IMG/VR virus record: IMGVR_UViG_3300047319_000394 | Span: 1 to 45,751 of that record | Length of the DNA: 45,751 nucleotides | Strand: one strand, 5' to 3' | Source of the DNA: a virus | Shown here: piece by piece, positions 9,300-19,766 of the stretch | How positions within the stretch are numbered: position 1 is the first letter of the stretch | How the letters are laid out: each line of letters begins with the position of its first letter | The notes under the pieces: model-generated | The model's input: only the letters and a program-made list of their open reading frames with translations | The model's database searches: none | What the model was told of the DNA's origin: nothing | Program-made: the position numbers and the translations under genes

Positions 9300-9375
9300 A
9301 CCGCGGCGGTGGCGATGGGTCGGGTTTCTCCTCCCTGACCGACCGATCATCCCCTGTCGCCGCTGCGGTCTTTTT
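9300..9375 (+). terminator. strong intrinsic terminator after capsid gene
   Basis: An imperfect long hairpin. Outer arms ACCGC/GCGGT and GCGG/CCGC, with a small bulge, lie at 9300-9315 and 9357-9369. An inner arm GGTCGG (about 9318-9323) pairs with CCGACC (about 9339-9346). The stem is followed at once by C and five Ts (9371-9375). It separates the capsid gene from the connector genes and would lower downstream transcription. Confidence 0.8.
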
Positions 9376-9386
9376 CGCAAACGACC

Positions 9387-10442
9387 ATGAATCCAGGCGA
9401 CCTTACGACTCTCGCTAACGCGAAGGAATGGCTCGGCTTATCCGGCGTCGCAATCGCCGGTATAAGCAATGCCAATCCTGCGGTAGTGACGCTCGCGTTC
9501 GCGCCAGCGACGCCGCTGTCGACGGGCCTTACGGTCGGTCTGTCTGCGGTCAACGGCACGACGGAAGTCAACGGCAACGAGTATGTGATCACGATGATCG
9601 ATACCAAGACGTTTTCGATCCCGGTCGATTCGACGGCGTTCGGCGTCTACGTCGACGGCGGGCTGGCAAGCCTGTCCGATACGCTGATGCAGCGCTTGAT
9701 CTCGTCGGTATCGACGTTCATTCAATCGGCGCTCAATCGCACGATTCGCAATCTGCCCTACGTCGAGTTTCGCAGCGGCCTCGGCGGCCCGACCATGATG
9801 CTGCTCAATTTCCCGGTGACGAGCGTGGCGAACGTTACCGTCGACGGCATCCCTGTACCATCGCGCCCGCCGCTCGGCGTCGCGGTCGCGCAGAACTTCA
9901 TCGGCTTCGGCGGCTACGCTAGCCGCGGGCCGTCCGGTTTCACCTTCGATCAGTATCGCGTCATGCTGAACGGCTACGAGTTCCGGCGCGGCTTCGCGAA
10001 CATCCAAGTCGATTACGCGGGCGGCTATCTGGTCCCGAGCGAAGTGCAGAAAGTCCCGTCGAGCGCGCCGTATACGCTCGTGACGCAGGCGCACTGGAAC
10101 GCGGGCGACCGCGGCGTTACCTACGCCGACGGCACGCCTTTGACGTCGGTTTCGTTCGGCTCCGCGCTGACGCAAGGACTGTACAGCGTCGATCCGAACG
10201 GGACTTACTACTTCTCGTCGAGCGATGGAGGGACAACCGTGCTGCTTTCCTACGGTTATGTTCCGTTCGACGTCGAGCAGGCGGCGGTAGACATGATCGG
10301 CGACTGGTTCAAGTATCGCGATCGCATCGGACAGACCTCGATGGGCATCGAGTCGCAGACCATAGCCTTCACGAATACCGCTATCACGGCGCGAGCGCAG
10401 GGCGTGCTCAATCAGTACAAGCGCGTAACGCCGATCTACTAG
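9387..10442 (+). CDS. head-tail connector (gp6-like) with FCCH-like insert
   Basis: 351 aa. The N-terminus LTTLANAKEWLGL and residues from about 95 (DTLMQRLISSVSTFIQSAL, YVEFRSGLGG, LLNFPVTSVANVTVDG) match the HK97 gp6-like adaptor family that docks under the portal. The end (VEQAAVDMIGDWFKYRDR) is typical too. Residues about 24-92 are an extra beta module ending TFSIPVDSTAFGVYVDGG, like the E1 FCCH-type domain. A related module lies in the tail gene at 16863. ATG 9387 begins just after the terminator T-run and lacks a good Shine-Dalgarno site. Confidence 0.85.
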   Translation: MNPGDLTTLANAKEWLGLSGVAIAGISNANPAVVTLAFAPATPLSTGLTVGLSAVNGTTEVNGNEYVITMIDTKTFSIPVDSTAFGVYVDGGLASLSDTLMQRLISSVSTFIQSALNRTIRNLPYVEFRSGLGGPTMMLLNFPVTSVANVTVDGIPVPSRPPLGVAVAQNFIGFGGYASRGPSGFTFDQYRVMLNGYEFRRGFANIQVDYAGGYLVPSEVQKVPSSAPYTLVTQAHWNAGDRGVTYADGTPLTSVSFGSALTQGLYSVDPNGTYYFSSSDGGTTVLLSYGYVPFDVEQAAVDMIGDWFKYRDRIGQTSMGIESQTIAFTNTAITARAQGVLNQYKRVTPIY

Positions 10443-10451
10443 GAGAATAAG

Positions 10452-10628
10452 ATGCTATTCGAGTTCATTCTGTTCGCTATTCTCGGCTGGGCCGTGTTTA
10501 CGACGTGGCCACAGCCGATTCCGTCTAGCCGTTGGCTGCTGGCGGTTATCTTCGTCGTACTGATGATCCTCTGGTTGGTCGTTGGCGTGACCGGATTCAG
10601 CCTCGGGAATCTACACGTCCCGCGATGA
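10452..10628 (+). CDS. small two-helix membrane protein
   Basis: 58 aa starting MLFEFILFAILGWAVF, with AGGAGAATAAG directly upstream of ATG 10452. Two hydrophobic helices (about residues 4-18 and 28-47) are joined by a short Pro-rich turn. The TGA overlaps the next ATG. No family recognised. Membrane proteins are unexpected between connector genes; superinfection exclusion is possible but unsupported. Confidence 0.65.
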   Translation: MLFEFILFAILGWAVFTTWPQPIPSSRWLLAVIFVVLMILWLVVGVTGFSLGNLHVPR

Positions 10629-10837
10629 AAATCAACCGACCGAATAACTGGGAGCACCATCAGCGGTTCGCTGGCAAGGTGCCGCACCCAGGCGAGTGCG
10701 GAACGGCGTACGTCATCACGCCGCAGGATGATCCTGCCGAAGCCGCTGATCGCGTTCGCAAGTTGCGCGAAGCGGTTATGGAAGTTACCGGGATGCCTAC
10801 CGCGCCGATTCGGCCGCCGATGGGATTCGTTCGATGA
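10625..10837 (+). CDS. small hypothetical protein
   Basis: 70 aa beginning MKINRPNNWEHHQRF. The start codon overlaps the previous TGA and the stop overlaps the next ATG. Residues 35-58 form an acidic/basic helix (EAADRVRKLREAVMEV). No family recognised. Both overlaps and conserved operon spacing support a real gene. Confidence 0.6.
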   Translation: MKINRPNNWEHHQRFAGKVPHPGECGTAYVITPQDDPAEAADRVRKLREAVMEVTGMPTAPIRPPMGFVR

Positions 10838-11349
10838 TCTCCGGCTACATCATCGGCGATAAGGCGCTGGTCGCGCGAATCCGCGGCGCGGGTATGGTCG
10901 TGAAGGCTGAGATCGACGATACGGTGCGTAAACTCGGCTACGCGCTCGAGCGAAAGGTCGTCAATGATTACCTGCATGGCCCCCGGCCGCAAAGGCTGGG
11001 GTTTCGGCATGGCAAGCTGGCCGCGTCGATCACGCAGGGCAATGCAGATAGCCGCTCGCGCTTTGAATCGACAGAGACGACCGCGATCGCCTATGTCGGA
11101 ACGAACGTATCGTATGGCGCGATGTGGGAACACGGTTTTAGCCGCAAAGTCGGCGCGGGGGCGCGCGGCGGCCCTCGGACTGTGTCCGGCAAGGCGCTCG
11201 ACTCCTACATCCGCCGGCACCCGCCTGGTGTCCGGCAAGTGGCGGCGCGTCCGTTCCTGGCCCCGGCCCTGTTCGAGATGCGGGCGCAGATCCAGACCGA
11301 GCTCGGCGCGGCGCTCAAGCGCGGTATGGAAAAGGCGCTGCGCGCATGA
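10834..11349 (+). CDS. head-tail joining protein, HK97 gp10-like
   Basis: 171 aa. It has the pattern of the gp10/virion morphogenesis family. An N-terminal helix carries LVARIRGAG and KLGYALERKVVND, then a basic loop. A central IAYVGTNVSYGAMWEHGFSR follows, with the family hallmark Y-A-x-x-x-E-x-G. A C-terminal VAARPFLAPALFEMRAQI block is the usual ARPFLRPA motif. These proteins act at the neck, near the tail completion proteins. ATGA overlaps on both sides. Confidence 0.85.
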   Translation: MISGYIIGDKALVARIRGAGMVVKAEIDDTVRKLGYALERKVVNDYLHGPRPQRLGFRHGKLAASITQGNADSRSRFESTETTAIAYVGTNVSYGAMWEHGFSRKVGAGARGGPRTVSGKALDSYIRRHPPGVRQVAARPFLAPALFEMRAQIQTELGAALKRGMEKALRA

Positions 11350-11507
11350 ATCCGAATCTCTATCGGAAATTGGTCAGGCGCGGATTCGTGCCATACGTCG
11401 TGCGACCGCGCATTTTGGTCAATTCGCTCCGCCGGATATTTGGCTCGCCTGAATATCGCGCGCTGGGCGGATGGCTGCCGCCAAAGGCTCAACGTGGCAA
11501 CGCGTGA
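11346..11507 (+). CDS. small basic protein
   Basis: 53 aa, MNPNLYRKLVRRG at the start, rich in Arg, with a FVPYVVRPRILV strand. It starts on an ATGA overlap and ends 14 nt inside the next gene. No family recognised. The AAAGG site for the following GTG lies inside it, so it may serve partly for translational coupling. Confidence 0.5.
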   Translation: MNPNLYRKLVRRGFVPYVVRPRILVNSLRRIFGSPEYRALGGWLPPKAQRGNA

Positions 11508-11940
11508 GCCAATCTATCAAGCGCTGTTCGATCTCGTGACGAACGCTCCAGCCGTGAAGGCTCAATTCGTCACCTTCGGCCGGCTGCTGCCGCACGTCGA
11601 GAACGTTGCTGGCGTCCAGTGCCCGGCGCTTTTTACGTTCCAGCTGCCCGAGCGGCGCGTTTACAAGGGCAAGGGCATCCCGGCGATTCGGACGCTGTTT
11701 GTCGCGTTCGTCGCGTACTTTTCCAGCGACAACTCCGGCGGGCGACTCCCGGCGACGGCGATCAACGCGGCCGCGGACGCGATCGACGACGCGATCTCGA
11801 ATCCTGGCAACCCGCAAAACACGCAGACGCTCGGCGGCTTGGTCGAGCACGTCTATATCGAGCCGGACATCCGGCCGTACGAGGGCTTGCTTCAGGAAAA
11901 GTCCGTCCTCGTCTCGGTTATCTCGATGCTGATCCCATGA
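11494..11940 (+). CDS. tail terminator / tail completion protein
   Basis: 148 aa from GTG 11494, chosen because AAAGG lies seven bases upstream and the sequence TREPIYQALFDLV is the usual start of this family. Other family marks are a PALF strand, RTLFVAFVAYF, and the C-terminal TLGGLVEHVYIEPDI with a final VSVISMLIP. These proteins cap the growing tail tube and join it to the head. A longer frame upstream to 11440 would overlap the small gene before it and adds no conserved sequence. It sits just before the tail tube gene as expected. Confidence 0.78.
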   Translation: MATREPIYQALFDLVTNAPAVKAQFVTFGRLLPHVENVAGVQCPALFTFQLPERRVYKGKGIPAIRTLFVAFVAYFSSDNSGGRLPATAINAAADAIDDAISNPGNPQNTQTLGGLVEHVYIEPDIRPYEGLLQEKSVLVSVISMLIP

Positions 11941-12149
11941 GAGGCGACGGCGAAAATCATGGGCCGAAAATACCGATCCCCGGCGCGGCAGGCGCGACCA
12001 TCTACGAGGCGCTGCGGCGCATGGCGATGCGGCCGGAAGAATGCGGAATCACGATCAACAAAGAGCGCGTGGCCGGCGGCGGCTACGTTTACGTCATCGG
12101 AACTAACGAACCGCCGGCCAAGCCGGTAAGGAGCATCAATCATGGCTGA
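11937..12149 (+). CDS. small hypothetical protein before tail tube gene
   Basis: 70 aa, MRGDGENHGPKIPIPG at the start, with an ATGA overlap to the previous gene. It contains TIYEALRRMAMRPEEC and a beta segment GGGYVYVIG. The 3' end holds the AAGGAG site of the tail tube gene, which it overlaps by eight bases. No family recognised. Confidence 0.6.
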   Translation: MRGDGENHGPKIPIPGAAGATIYEALRRMAMRPEECGITINKERVAGGGYVYVIGTNEPPAKPVRSINHG

Positions 12150-12942
12150 CTTCTTTGGCACCGGCTCGCTGATCGCAACGCCGCTATTTGACGCAAGCGG
12201 CGCAGCAATCGCGATACCGTCGCCCGTTGTGATCGGCATCCTGCAAGATGTAACCGTCGACGATTCTGCCGACATGAAGGAACTGTACGGAGATAAGGGC
12301 TATCCGGTCGACATCGGCCGCGGCAAGCAGAAGCTGACGCTTAAGGCGAAGGCCGCGATGATCAACGCCGAATTGTTCAATTCGGTCTATTACGGCCAGG
12401 GGCTTGTCGCCGGCTCGGCGAACGCGATCATCGATACGGTCGGCTCGACGATTCCTACCGGCGCAGGCTCAACGGCGGTCAACGTCAATGCGGTTGCGAC
12501 GGGCGGCGCGAGCGCGATATTCGCGGCGGACTTAGGCGTCCAGTTTCCGGACGGCACGCCGTACACGCGCGTCGCGAGCTCGCCGACCGGCGGGCAGTAC
12601 GCACTCGTTACTGGCGTGAACAGTTCGGGCGCGACGTATCAGTTCTCGAACCTCGACGTTGGCAAGACGGTATTCATCAACTACCAGTACACGAACGCGG
12701 CGGGGACTGGATCGATCATGACCATCAAGAATATCCCGATGGGTCAGGTGCCGGTGTTCTCCGCGCAGTTGATGACACCGAAGCGCAACAATCAAACGAT
12801 GTGGCGTTACTTCTACGCCTGCACCGCCACGAAGCTGACGATGGACTTCAAAAACGACGACTTCGTCATTCCCGACCTTGAGATCGGCTGCTTCGCCGAT
12901 CCGACGACAGGGAATGTGCAGAAGTTCGCGTTCTCCGAATAG
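12142..12942 (+). CDS. major tail tube protein
   Basis: 266 aa. Starts MADFFGTGSLIATPLFD and has a two-part beta design. The first part carries VTVDDSADMKELYGD and GKQKLTLKAKAAMIN. The second has a D-x-G-V strand, SSPTGGQYALV and YQFSNLDVGKTVFINYQY, which I know from siphovirus tail tube proteins. The end is FVIPDLEIGCFADP. It polymerises around the tape measure. A good AAGGAG site sits eight bases upstream. Position just before the chaperone pair fits. Confidence 0.85.
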   Translation: MADFFGTGSLIATPLFDASGAAIAIPSPVVIGILQDVTVDDSADMKELYGDKGYPVDIGRGKQKLTLKAKAAMINAELFNSVYYGQGLVAGSANAIIDTVGSTIPTGAGSTAVNVNAVATGGASAIFAADLGVQFPDGTPYTRVASSPTGGQYALVTGVNSSGATYQFSNLDVGKTVFINYQYTNAAGTGSIMTIKNIPMGQVPVFSAQLMTPKRNNQTMWRYFYACTATKLTMDFKNDDFVIPDLEIGCFADPTTGNVQKFAFSE

Positions 12943-12947
12943 CCGCC

Positions 12948-13298
12948 GTGGACTCGGCCAACGGAGCGGTAAAATATGCGCCGATCCCGGGGAAGATTCC
13001 CGGGACGGCGGTCAATCTCGGCGGGCATGACTTCATCGTCGCGCCGCTGAATCTCGATCTGTTCGTCCAGCACGAAAAGGAAATAACCGAGTTCGGCGCG
13101 ATCAAGGACCGCGGCGGCCTCGAAGCGGCGCTGCCGATCTTCCTAGTCTGCATCCAGCGCAATTATCCGGACATGACGCTCGAAGCGTTGCGCCAGATAA
13201 TAGACTTCGCCAATGCCGGCGCGCTGATGCAGGCGATCATCGAAACGAACGCGCTGAAACTCAAGGCACCGGGGGAGTCGGTGCCGGCGGCCCCGTAG
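12948..13298 (+). CDS. tail assembly chaperone (G-like)
   Basis: 116 aa from GTG 12948. Helical: LNLDLFVQHEKEITEFGAI, then ALPIFLVCIQRNYPDMTLEALRQIIDF, similar to gpG-type tail chaperones that bind the tape measure. It ends LKAPGESVPAAP at a TAG (13296-13298) that lies in the loop of a strong hairpin. The weak ribosome-binding site suggests coupling to the tail tube gene six bases upstream. Confidence 0.8.
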   Translation: MDSANGAVKYAPIPGKIPGTAVNLGGHDFIVAPLNLDLFVQHEKEITEFGAIKDRGGLEAALPIFLVCIQRNYPDMTLEALRQIIDFANAGALMQAIIETNALKLKAPGESVPAAP

Positions 13299-13597
13299 AC
13301 TGGGCCGCGGTGTACGCCTTCGTCGCGGCGGCTACAGGTTGGACGTGGGAGTACATCGGGCAATGCCTGACGCTGCCCCGGCTGTTCGCGATGTATTCCG
13401 TCTGGAACAAATATCCGCCGCTGATCGTAGCCGGCGCGGCGCTGCTCGGCATCAAGGCCGACGATACGCCAGCCATTCCTCAAACGCGCGACGGCATCGC
13501 CAAGGCTATGGCCGACGCCGCTATCCGCCTGGCGCAAGCGACGACGACTGATCCGGCGAAACTTCGCTGGGTCACGGTGCCGCAAGAGCGACCCTAA
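12948..13597 (+). CDS. tail assembly chaperone frameshift product (GT-like)
   Basis: The -1 frame is open through the 3' end of the G-like gene and continues without a break (PVDWAAVYAFVAAATGWTW, then TLPRLFAMYSVWN) to a TAA at 13595-13597. DW-x-x-Y..A..TGW..E is the usual T-part of GT proteins. A slip near the five-G run at 13271-13275 gives a 216-aa fusion. A GTG at 13310 could start the T part alone, but it has no Shine-Dalgarno site and cuts the conserved DWAAVY segment. Ends directly at the tape measure ATG (TAAATG). Confidence 0.75.
13271..13308 (+). promoter_or_regulatory. -1 frameshift signal: G-run plus GC hairpin
   Basis: Five Gs at 13271-13275 (frame CCG GGG GAG) let a Gly tRNA re-pair one base back. 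Eleven bases on, GCGGCCC (13287-13293) pairs perfectly with GGGCCGC (13302-13308). The zero-frame TAG sits in the 8-base loop. This is the arrangement of a stimulated -1 frameshift, although the G-run is not the lambda-type GGGAAAG. Confidence 0.7.
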
Positions 13598-16258
13598 ATG
13601 GCCGACGACGCAGAAGTAAAACTAGGCGCAGATGTAGGCGACCTAAAGAGTCAGACCGCGGACGGCGCGTCGTCTGTCGAGGCGTCGCTGGCGAAGATTG
13701 CGGACGCGCTCGCTGGCCTCAGCGCCAAGTCGAAAAAGACCAGCGACGATATAAAGCAGCACACGAACTTGATGCAGCAGGCGTTCGACGGCCTGCATGA
13801 GAACGTCCGGCTGCGCTTCGGCTCGATCAACAGCCTCGTCGAGCAATTCTCGACCAAGCTGGCGGCTGTCGGCGCGGCGCTGGCCGGCGGCGCGCTATTC
13901 GGCGCGATGGTATCGCACCTGCAATCGTTCAACAGCGAAGTGACGACGCTGGAAAACGTCATGGGGATGGCAAGCGATAAGGCGACGCAGTTCGCCATTG
14001 CGCTCAAGATCGCCGGCTCGAGCGCGGAAGCCTATACCGGCCTGGCGCTGAAGATGGCGCGGCAGCTGAAAGCGAACGAGGAGGAGTTCACGCGCAACGC
14101 CGTGACGACGCGCGACGCGACTGGTGCCCTGCTCCCGCTCAATACGATCATGCAGAACGCGTTTGATCGTATGCAGCAGTTGAAGTCCGGCACCGACCAG
14201 GCCGAGTTCGCGCTGCAATTCTTCGGGCGCAGCGTGCAGGAAGTCTACAAGATGATCGTCATATTGCCCGCGGCGCAGGAGCGCGCGCGGCAATTGATGG
14301 CGGACATGAACGTCGAGATGGGACCGGACAAACAGGCGCAGATTCGCCGCTACCAGATCGAGGTCGGCGCGTTCAAGGAGATGCTCGGCCTCGTCGGCGA
14401 CAACATCGCCGAGCGCGTGCTGCCGCAGTTGGAAAACATGGCGAAGTACTTTAACGAGACTGGGCCGGCTGCCGCTAACGTGTTCATCAAGTCGATGACC
14501 GGACTGCTGATAACGACGGATTACCTGGCTTCCAGTTGGTCGCTATGGGTCGAAAAATTCAAGATAGGCAACGAAGCCAGCCTGGTATCCGAGCAGACGT
14601 ACTGGGCCGCGGCAAAGGCGCTCGTCACCGAAGGCTGGGACGCATCCGTTGCGATCTGGGATGCGGGGATGAAAAAGCGCGAGCGGATCATGATGGAGGG
14701 CAACGCTCGCCTGCTCGGCATGAACGTCGATTTCCAGAAGCGGCTCGCGCTGATTGCCGGCGACGGCAGCAAACCGCCGCCTGGCCCCGGCCCGCTCAAG
14801 TCCGGCAGCGGTTCATTCGTTCCCGTTCCGAAGCCGGAAGGCGACAAGATGGCCGGCTGGGAGAATGTGCTCAAGGCGTCCGAGAACGCGTACAACCATA
14901 TGAAACTCGACCAGGGCAGCTTCGAGGTCTGGTCGGTCGAGATGACGCGCGATTATTGGGCTCAAGTCGTCGCGATGACGGCGGCCGGAACGAAGGAACA
15001 TCTCGAAGCGCAGAACAAGTTTTACGACGCGGAGCGACAGGTTCAGCAGCGCGCGTTCGCCGGATACATCGGCAGCCTAGAAGTCCAGAAGGCGGCACTC
15101 GGGCACAACATCGAGGCGAAGATCGCCATCGAGCAGCAGGAATATGACGCCATCGCGCAGAAGAATGGCGCGCTCGCGCCGGAAACACAGGCGGCATATA
15201 AGCGCCTTGTCGATCTGCGCCAGCAGTTAGCCGACCAGCGCCAGAAGATCGCGGACATCGAGGCGAAGGCCGAGGAAGCGGCGACAAAGCACGAGTTCGA
15301 CATGGCTAAGTTGGCTGCCGATCAGCAACTGGCCCTCCGCGAGATCAGCACGCAGCAACGGTTCGCCATAGAGCAATCATTCCTTGACAAGGAACACGCT
15401 GCGTTAGTCGCGAAGATCAACGCCGATATTGCGGCGATGGCAGCGGACCCGACGTCGGACCCGACCAAGCTAGCCGCGCTCAAGGCGCAACTGCTCAAGG
15501 TCGAACAGGACTACCAGACGAAGGCGACGACGCTGGCGAATCAAGCGGAACTCGATCGCAAGGCCGTAGCGATCCAGGCGGCGCAGGACGTCGAGAACGC
15601 CTTCGGAACGTTCATCGATGATCTGATCTCGCGCAACAAGACGCTCAAGCAATCGTTTCAGGACTTGGTCAAGTCGATCACGTCGGACCTGAATAAATTG
15701 GCGTCGCAGGAGATCGCGAAGTCGCTGTTCGGGCCGGGAACCGGCGGCAACAATCTCCTTAGCGGACTATTCGGTAAGATTTTCGGCGGCGGCGCGGGCG
15801 CAGGCGGCGACGCCTCGCAAGCAGCACATACTGCGGCAGTCGAAGCCGATACGCTCGCGACGACAGAGCAGTCGACGCTGCTGACAACGGCCTTTACGGC
15901 GCTGACTACCGCAGCTGGAACCGCGTCTGCCGCACTAGCTACCGTTGGCGGCGGTAGCGCACTCGGGAGCGCCTTCGGTAGCTTCGGCGGCGGCGATCTA
16001 TTCGGCGGCGCTGGCGTCGGCTTCGGCAATCTCGCGTCGTTTGACGTAGGCACGCCGTATGTCCCGCAGGACACGCTCGCGATGGTGCACAAGGGCGAGG
16101 CGATCATTCCGGCAGCAATGAACAAAGGCGGCGCGGTTGCGACCGGGCCGATGCACATGCACTTCTATATCAGCGGCAATCCAGATAGCCGCACGCTCGA
16201 TCAGATTCAGGCCGCGGCGGCGCGCGGCGCGAGCAAGTCGACGCGGAGCGTCATGTGA
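13598..16258 (+). CDS. tape measure protein
   Basis: 886 aa, the largest protein of the tail-tube region and placed directly after the chaperones. A coiled-coil N-terminus leads to a hydrophobic segment at about residues 86-106 (LAAVGAALAGGALFGAMV). Long helical and Gln/Ala-rich regions follow (about 470-700). The C-terminus has a Gly-rich stretch ending in GTPYVPQDTLAMVHKGEAIIP, a hallmark of this family. At about 0.15 nm per residue it would set a tail near 130 nm. No peptidase motif was seen inside it. Confidence 0.93.
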   Translation: MADDAEVKLGADVGDLKSQTADGASSVEASLAKIADALAGLSAKSKKTSDDIKQHTNLMQQAFDGLHENVRLRFGSINSLVEQFSTKLAAVGAALAGGALFGAMVSHLQSFNSEVTTLENVMGMASDKATQFAIALKIAGSSAEAYTGLALKMARQLKANEEEFTRNAVTTRDATGALLPLNTIMQNAFDRMQQLKSGTDQAEFALQFFGRSVQEVYKMIVILPAAQERARQLMADMNVEMGPDKQAQIRRYQIEVGAFKEMLGLVGDNIAERVLPQLENMAKYFNETGPAAANVFIKSMTGLLITTDYLASSWSLWVEKFKIGNEASLVSEQTYWAAAKALVTEGWDASVAIWDAGMKKRERIMMEGNARLLGMNVDFQKRLALIAGDGSKPPPGPGPLKSGSGSFVPVPKPEGDKMAGWENVLKASENAYNHMKLDQGSFEVWSVEMTRDYWAQVVAMTAAGTKEHLEAQNKFYDAERQVQQRAFAGYIGSLEVQKAALGHNIEAKIAIEQQEYDAIAQKNGALAPETQAAYKRLVDLRQQLADQRQKIADIEAKAEEAATKHEFDMAKLAADQQLALREISTQQRFAIEQSFLDKEHAALVAKINADIAAMAADPTSDPTKLAALKAQLLKVEQDYQTKATTLANQAELDRKAVAIQAAQDVENAFGTFIDDLISRNKTLKQSFQDLVKSITSDLNKLASQEIAKSLFGPGTGGNNLLSGLFGKIFGGGAGAGGDASQAAHTAAVEADTLATTEQSTLLTTAFTALTTAAGTASAALATVGGGSALGSAFGSFGGGDLFGGAGVGFGNLASFDVGTPYVPQDTLAMVHKGEAIIPAAMNKGGAVATGPMHMHFYISGNPDSRTLDQIQAAAARGASKSTRSVM

Positions 16259-16863
16259 CTACCTTTATCGAATCGCCGCGGTTCCCCGACTGGGCGGCAT
16301 TCTGGGCGCGCGGCGGTCGCACGTTCAATACGACGGTCACGCGGACGTACGGCGGGAACGAGTACCGGAACGCGGCGTGGGCGATCGGCCTCGGCGAGTA
16401 CGTCTGGGATAACGCCGACGCTGCTGCGTTCTCGCAGAATCCAGCGCTGACAGCCTACGCGTACACGCAGGTCCGCAATCTGTTCTCCGTAGCGCTCGGG
16501 CAGGTCTACCCGTTCCGGTTCAAGGATTTCCGCGATTACAAGGATGATGGCGCTGGCATCTTTACGATGATCGATGCGACGCATTTTCAGATGTACAAGC
16601 ACTACGCCGTCTCGCCGCTTTCGTACAATCAGATCATCCAGAAGCCGGTCAGCGCGACCGTCATCGTTACCGGCGGCGCGTCGCCCGTCGTCGACTATGC
16701 GACCGGAATCGTGACCGTCGCCAGCGGAACGCCAACGGCATGGACCGGCGAGTTCGATATTCCGGTCCGCTTCGCCAGCGACGTTCCGCAGGTCGGGCCG
16801 GATACCAGCGGCGCGCAGATCAATTGGGAATCGCTGAAGCTCGTCGAGGTGAGGAACTTCTGA
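16255..16863 (+). CDS. distal tail protein, DUF2460 (GTA gp12-like)
   Basis: 202 aa from GTG 16255, whose GTGA overlaps the tape measure stop. Family marks are the early FPDWAAFWARGGRTFNT, a central VYPFRFKDFRDYKDD, and the C-terminal GEFDIPVRFASD with LKLVEVRNF at the end. It forms the hexameric ring at the tail tip on which the hub is built. Start of the GTA-like tail-tip module. Confidence 0.92.
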   Translation: MTTFIESPRFPDWAAFWARGGRTFNTTVTRTYGGNEYRNAAWAIGLGEYVWDNADAAAFSQNPALTAYAYTQVRNLFSVALGQVYPFRFKDFRDYKDDGAGIFTMIDATHFQMYKHYAVSPLSYNQIIQKPVSATVIVTGGASPVVDYATGIVTVASGTPTAWTGEFDIPVRFASDVPQVGPDTSGAQINWESLKLVEVRNF

Positions 16864-18028
16864 TGATCCCCATTTCGGCCGCGCTCAAGGCGCACTTTCA
16901 GCAGCCGTACCAGACGACGTCGACGTGTTGGCTCGTCCAGCTTGTCAGCGGCACTGTCCTCGGCTTCACCGACCACGATCAGATCATTACCTTCGACCTC
17001 GAATCGTGGATGTCTGGCTTCGGGATTCCATCGAATCTGCCGGGAATCCAAGGAACGGGCAGCGTCGCCTACAGCGCCGTCGCAGGCTACACCAAGACCG
17101 ACATCGCGAGTTCGGGCGCGCTCAACGTCGATAACCTCGAAGTCGACGGGATTCTCGTCTCTCCGTCGATCAGCGAAGCCGATCTGCGCGCGGGCCTATG
17201 GGACTTCGCGCACATCTCTATTTTCACCGTCAACTGGGCCGACCTGACGCAGGGCGCGCTCGTCCAGCGCTGCGGCACGCTCGGCGAAGTCACCATCGAG
17301 CGCGGCGCGTTCAAGGCGAAACTGCGCGGCGTAACGCAGGCGTACTCGCGCGTCATCATCGAACTGACCACGCCCAGCTGCCGCGCCAAACTCGGCGATT
17401 CGCGCTGCACCGTCGACCTGACGCCGTTCACCGTCACCGGCACGCTGACCGGCGTCGAGGCTGGCGCGTATCCGCGCACGCTCTACGATACGAGCCGGAC
17501 GGAGCCGGGGCCGAGCGCGGGTGTCTCGATCACCGGCATCACGACGGCGAATCCTGGGCATGTCACGCTGGCCGCACCGCTCGGGCTGCCGTCCGGTTCG
17601 CCGATCACGATCGCGGGCGTCGTCGGCATGGTCGAGGTCAATACTGTCACCGTCGCGGAAAACGTCGCCTCGGACGGCCTGAGTTTCGACCTGCCTGTCG
17701 ATACGAGCACGTTCCCGTCATGGGTCAGCGGCGGGACCGTCATCGGCCTCGGCAGCGGCTCCGGCTATTTCGACAACGGCGTCATCACTTTTACCAGCGG
17801 CCTGAATACCGGCCTATCGATGGAGGTCCAGAGCTACGTTCCCGGCCAGTGGACACTTGAACTGCCGATGCCATATCTGCCGGCGATCGGCGATACCTAC
17901 TCGATGCACGCCGGCTGCGACTACTCGCTCGAAACCTGCCGCGACCGGTTCTCGAACCTCGTCAACATGCGCGCGGAGCCTTACGTTCCAGGCGTCGACA
18001 AGCTCGTTCAGATCGGGAAGCAGGGCGG

Positions 18029-18032
<4 letters not shown>
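16863..18032 (+). CDS. tail tip protein, DUF2163/BR0599 (GTA gp13-like), with FCCH-like insert
   Basis: 389 aa. ATG 16863 overlaps the previous TGA. The N-terminal half has GTVLGFTDHDQIITF and the C-terminal part (about residues 330-389) has the Cys-rich HAGCDYSLETCRDRF and EPYVPGVD, the BR0599 signature. Between them (about 220-300) lies a beta module with ITTANPGHVTLAAPLGL and LSFDLPVDTSTF, similar in pattern to residues 24-92 of the connector at 9387. It links the distal ring to the hub in GTA-type tails. Confidence 0.9.
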
Positions 18033-19757
<1,725 letters not shown>

Positions 19758-19766
19758 GAGAGCATC

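Noticed and set aside
8133-9380. 415-codon open frame antisense to the capsid gene
   Set aside because: Arg-rich shadow with no recognisable domain; crosses the terminator.
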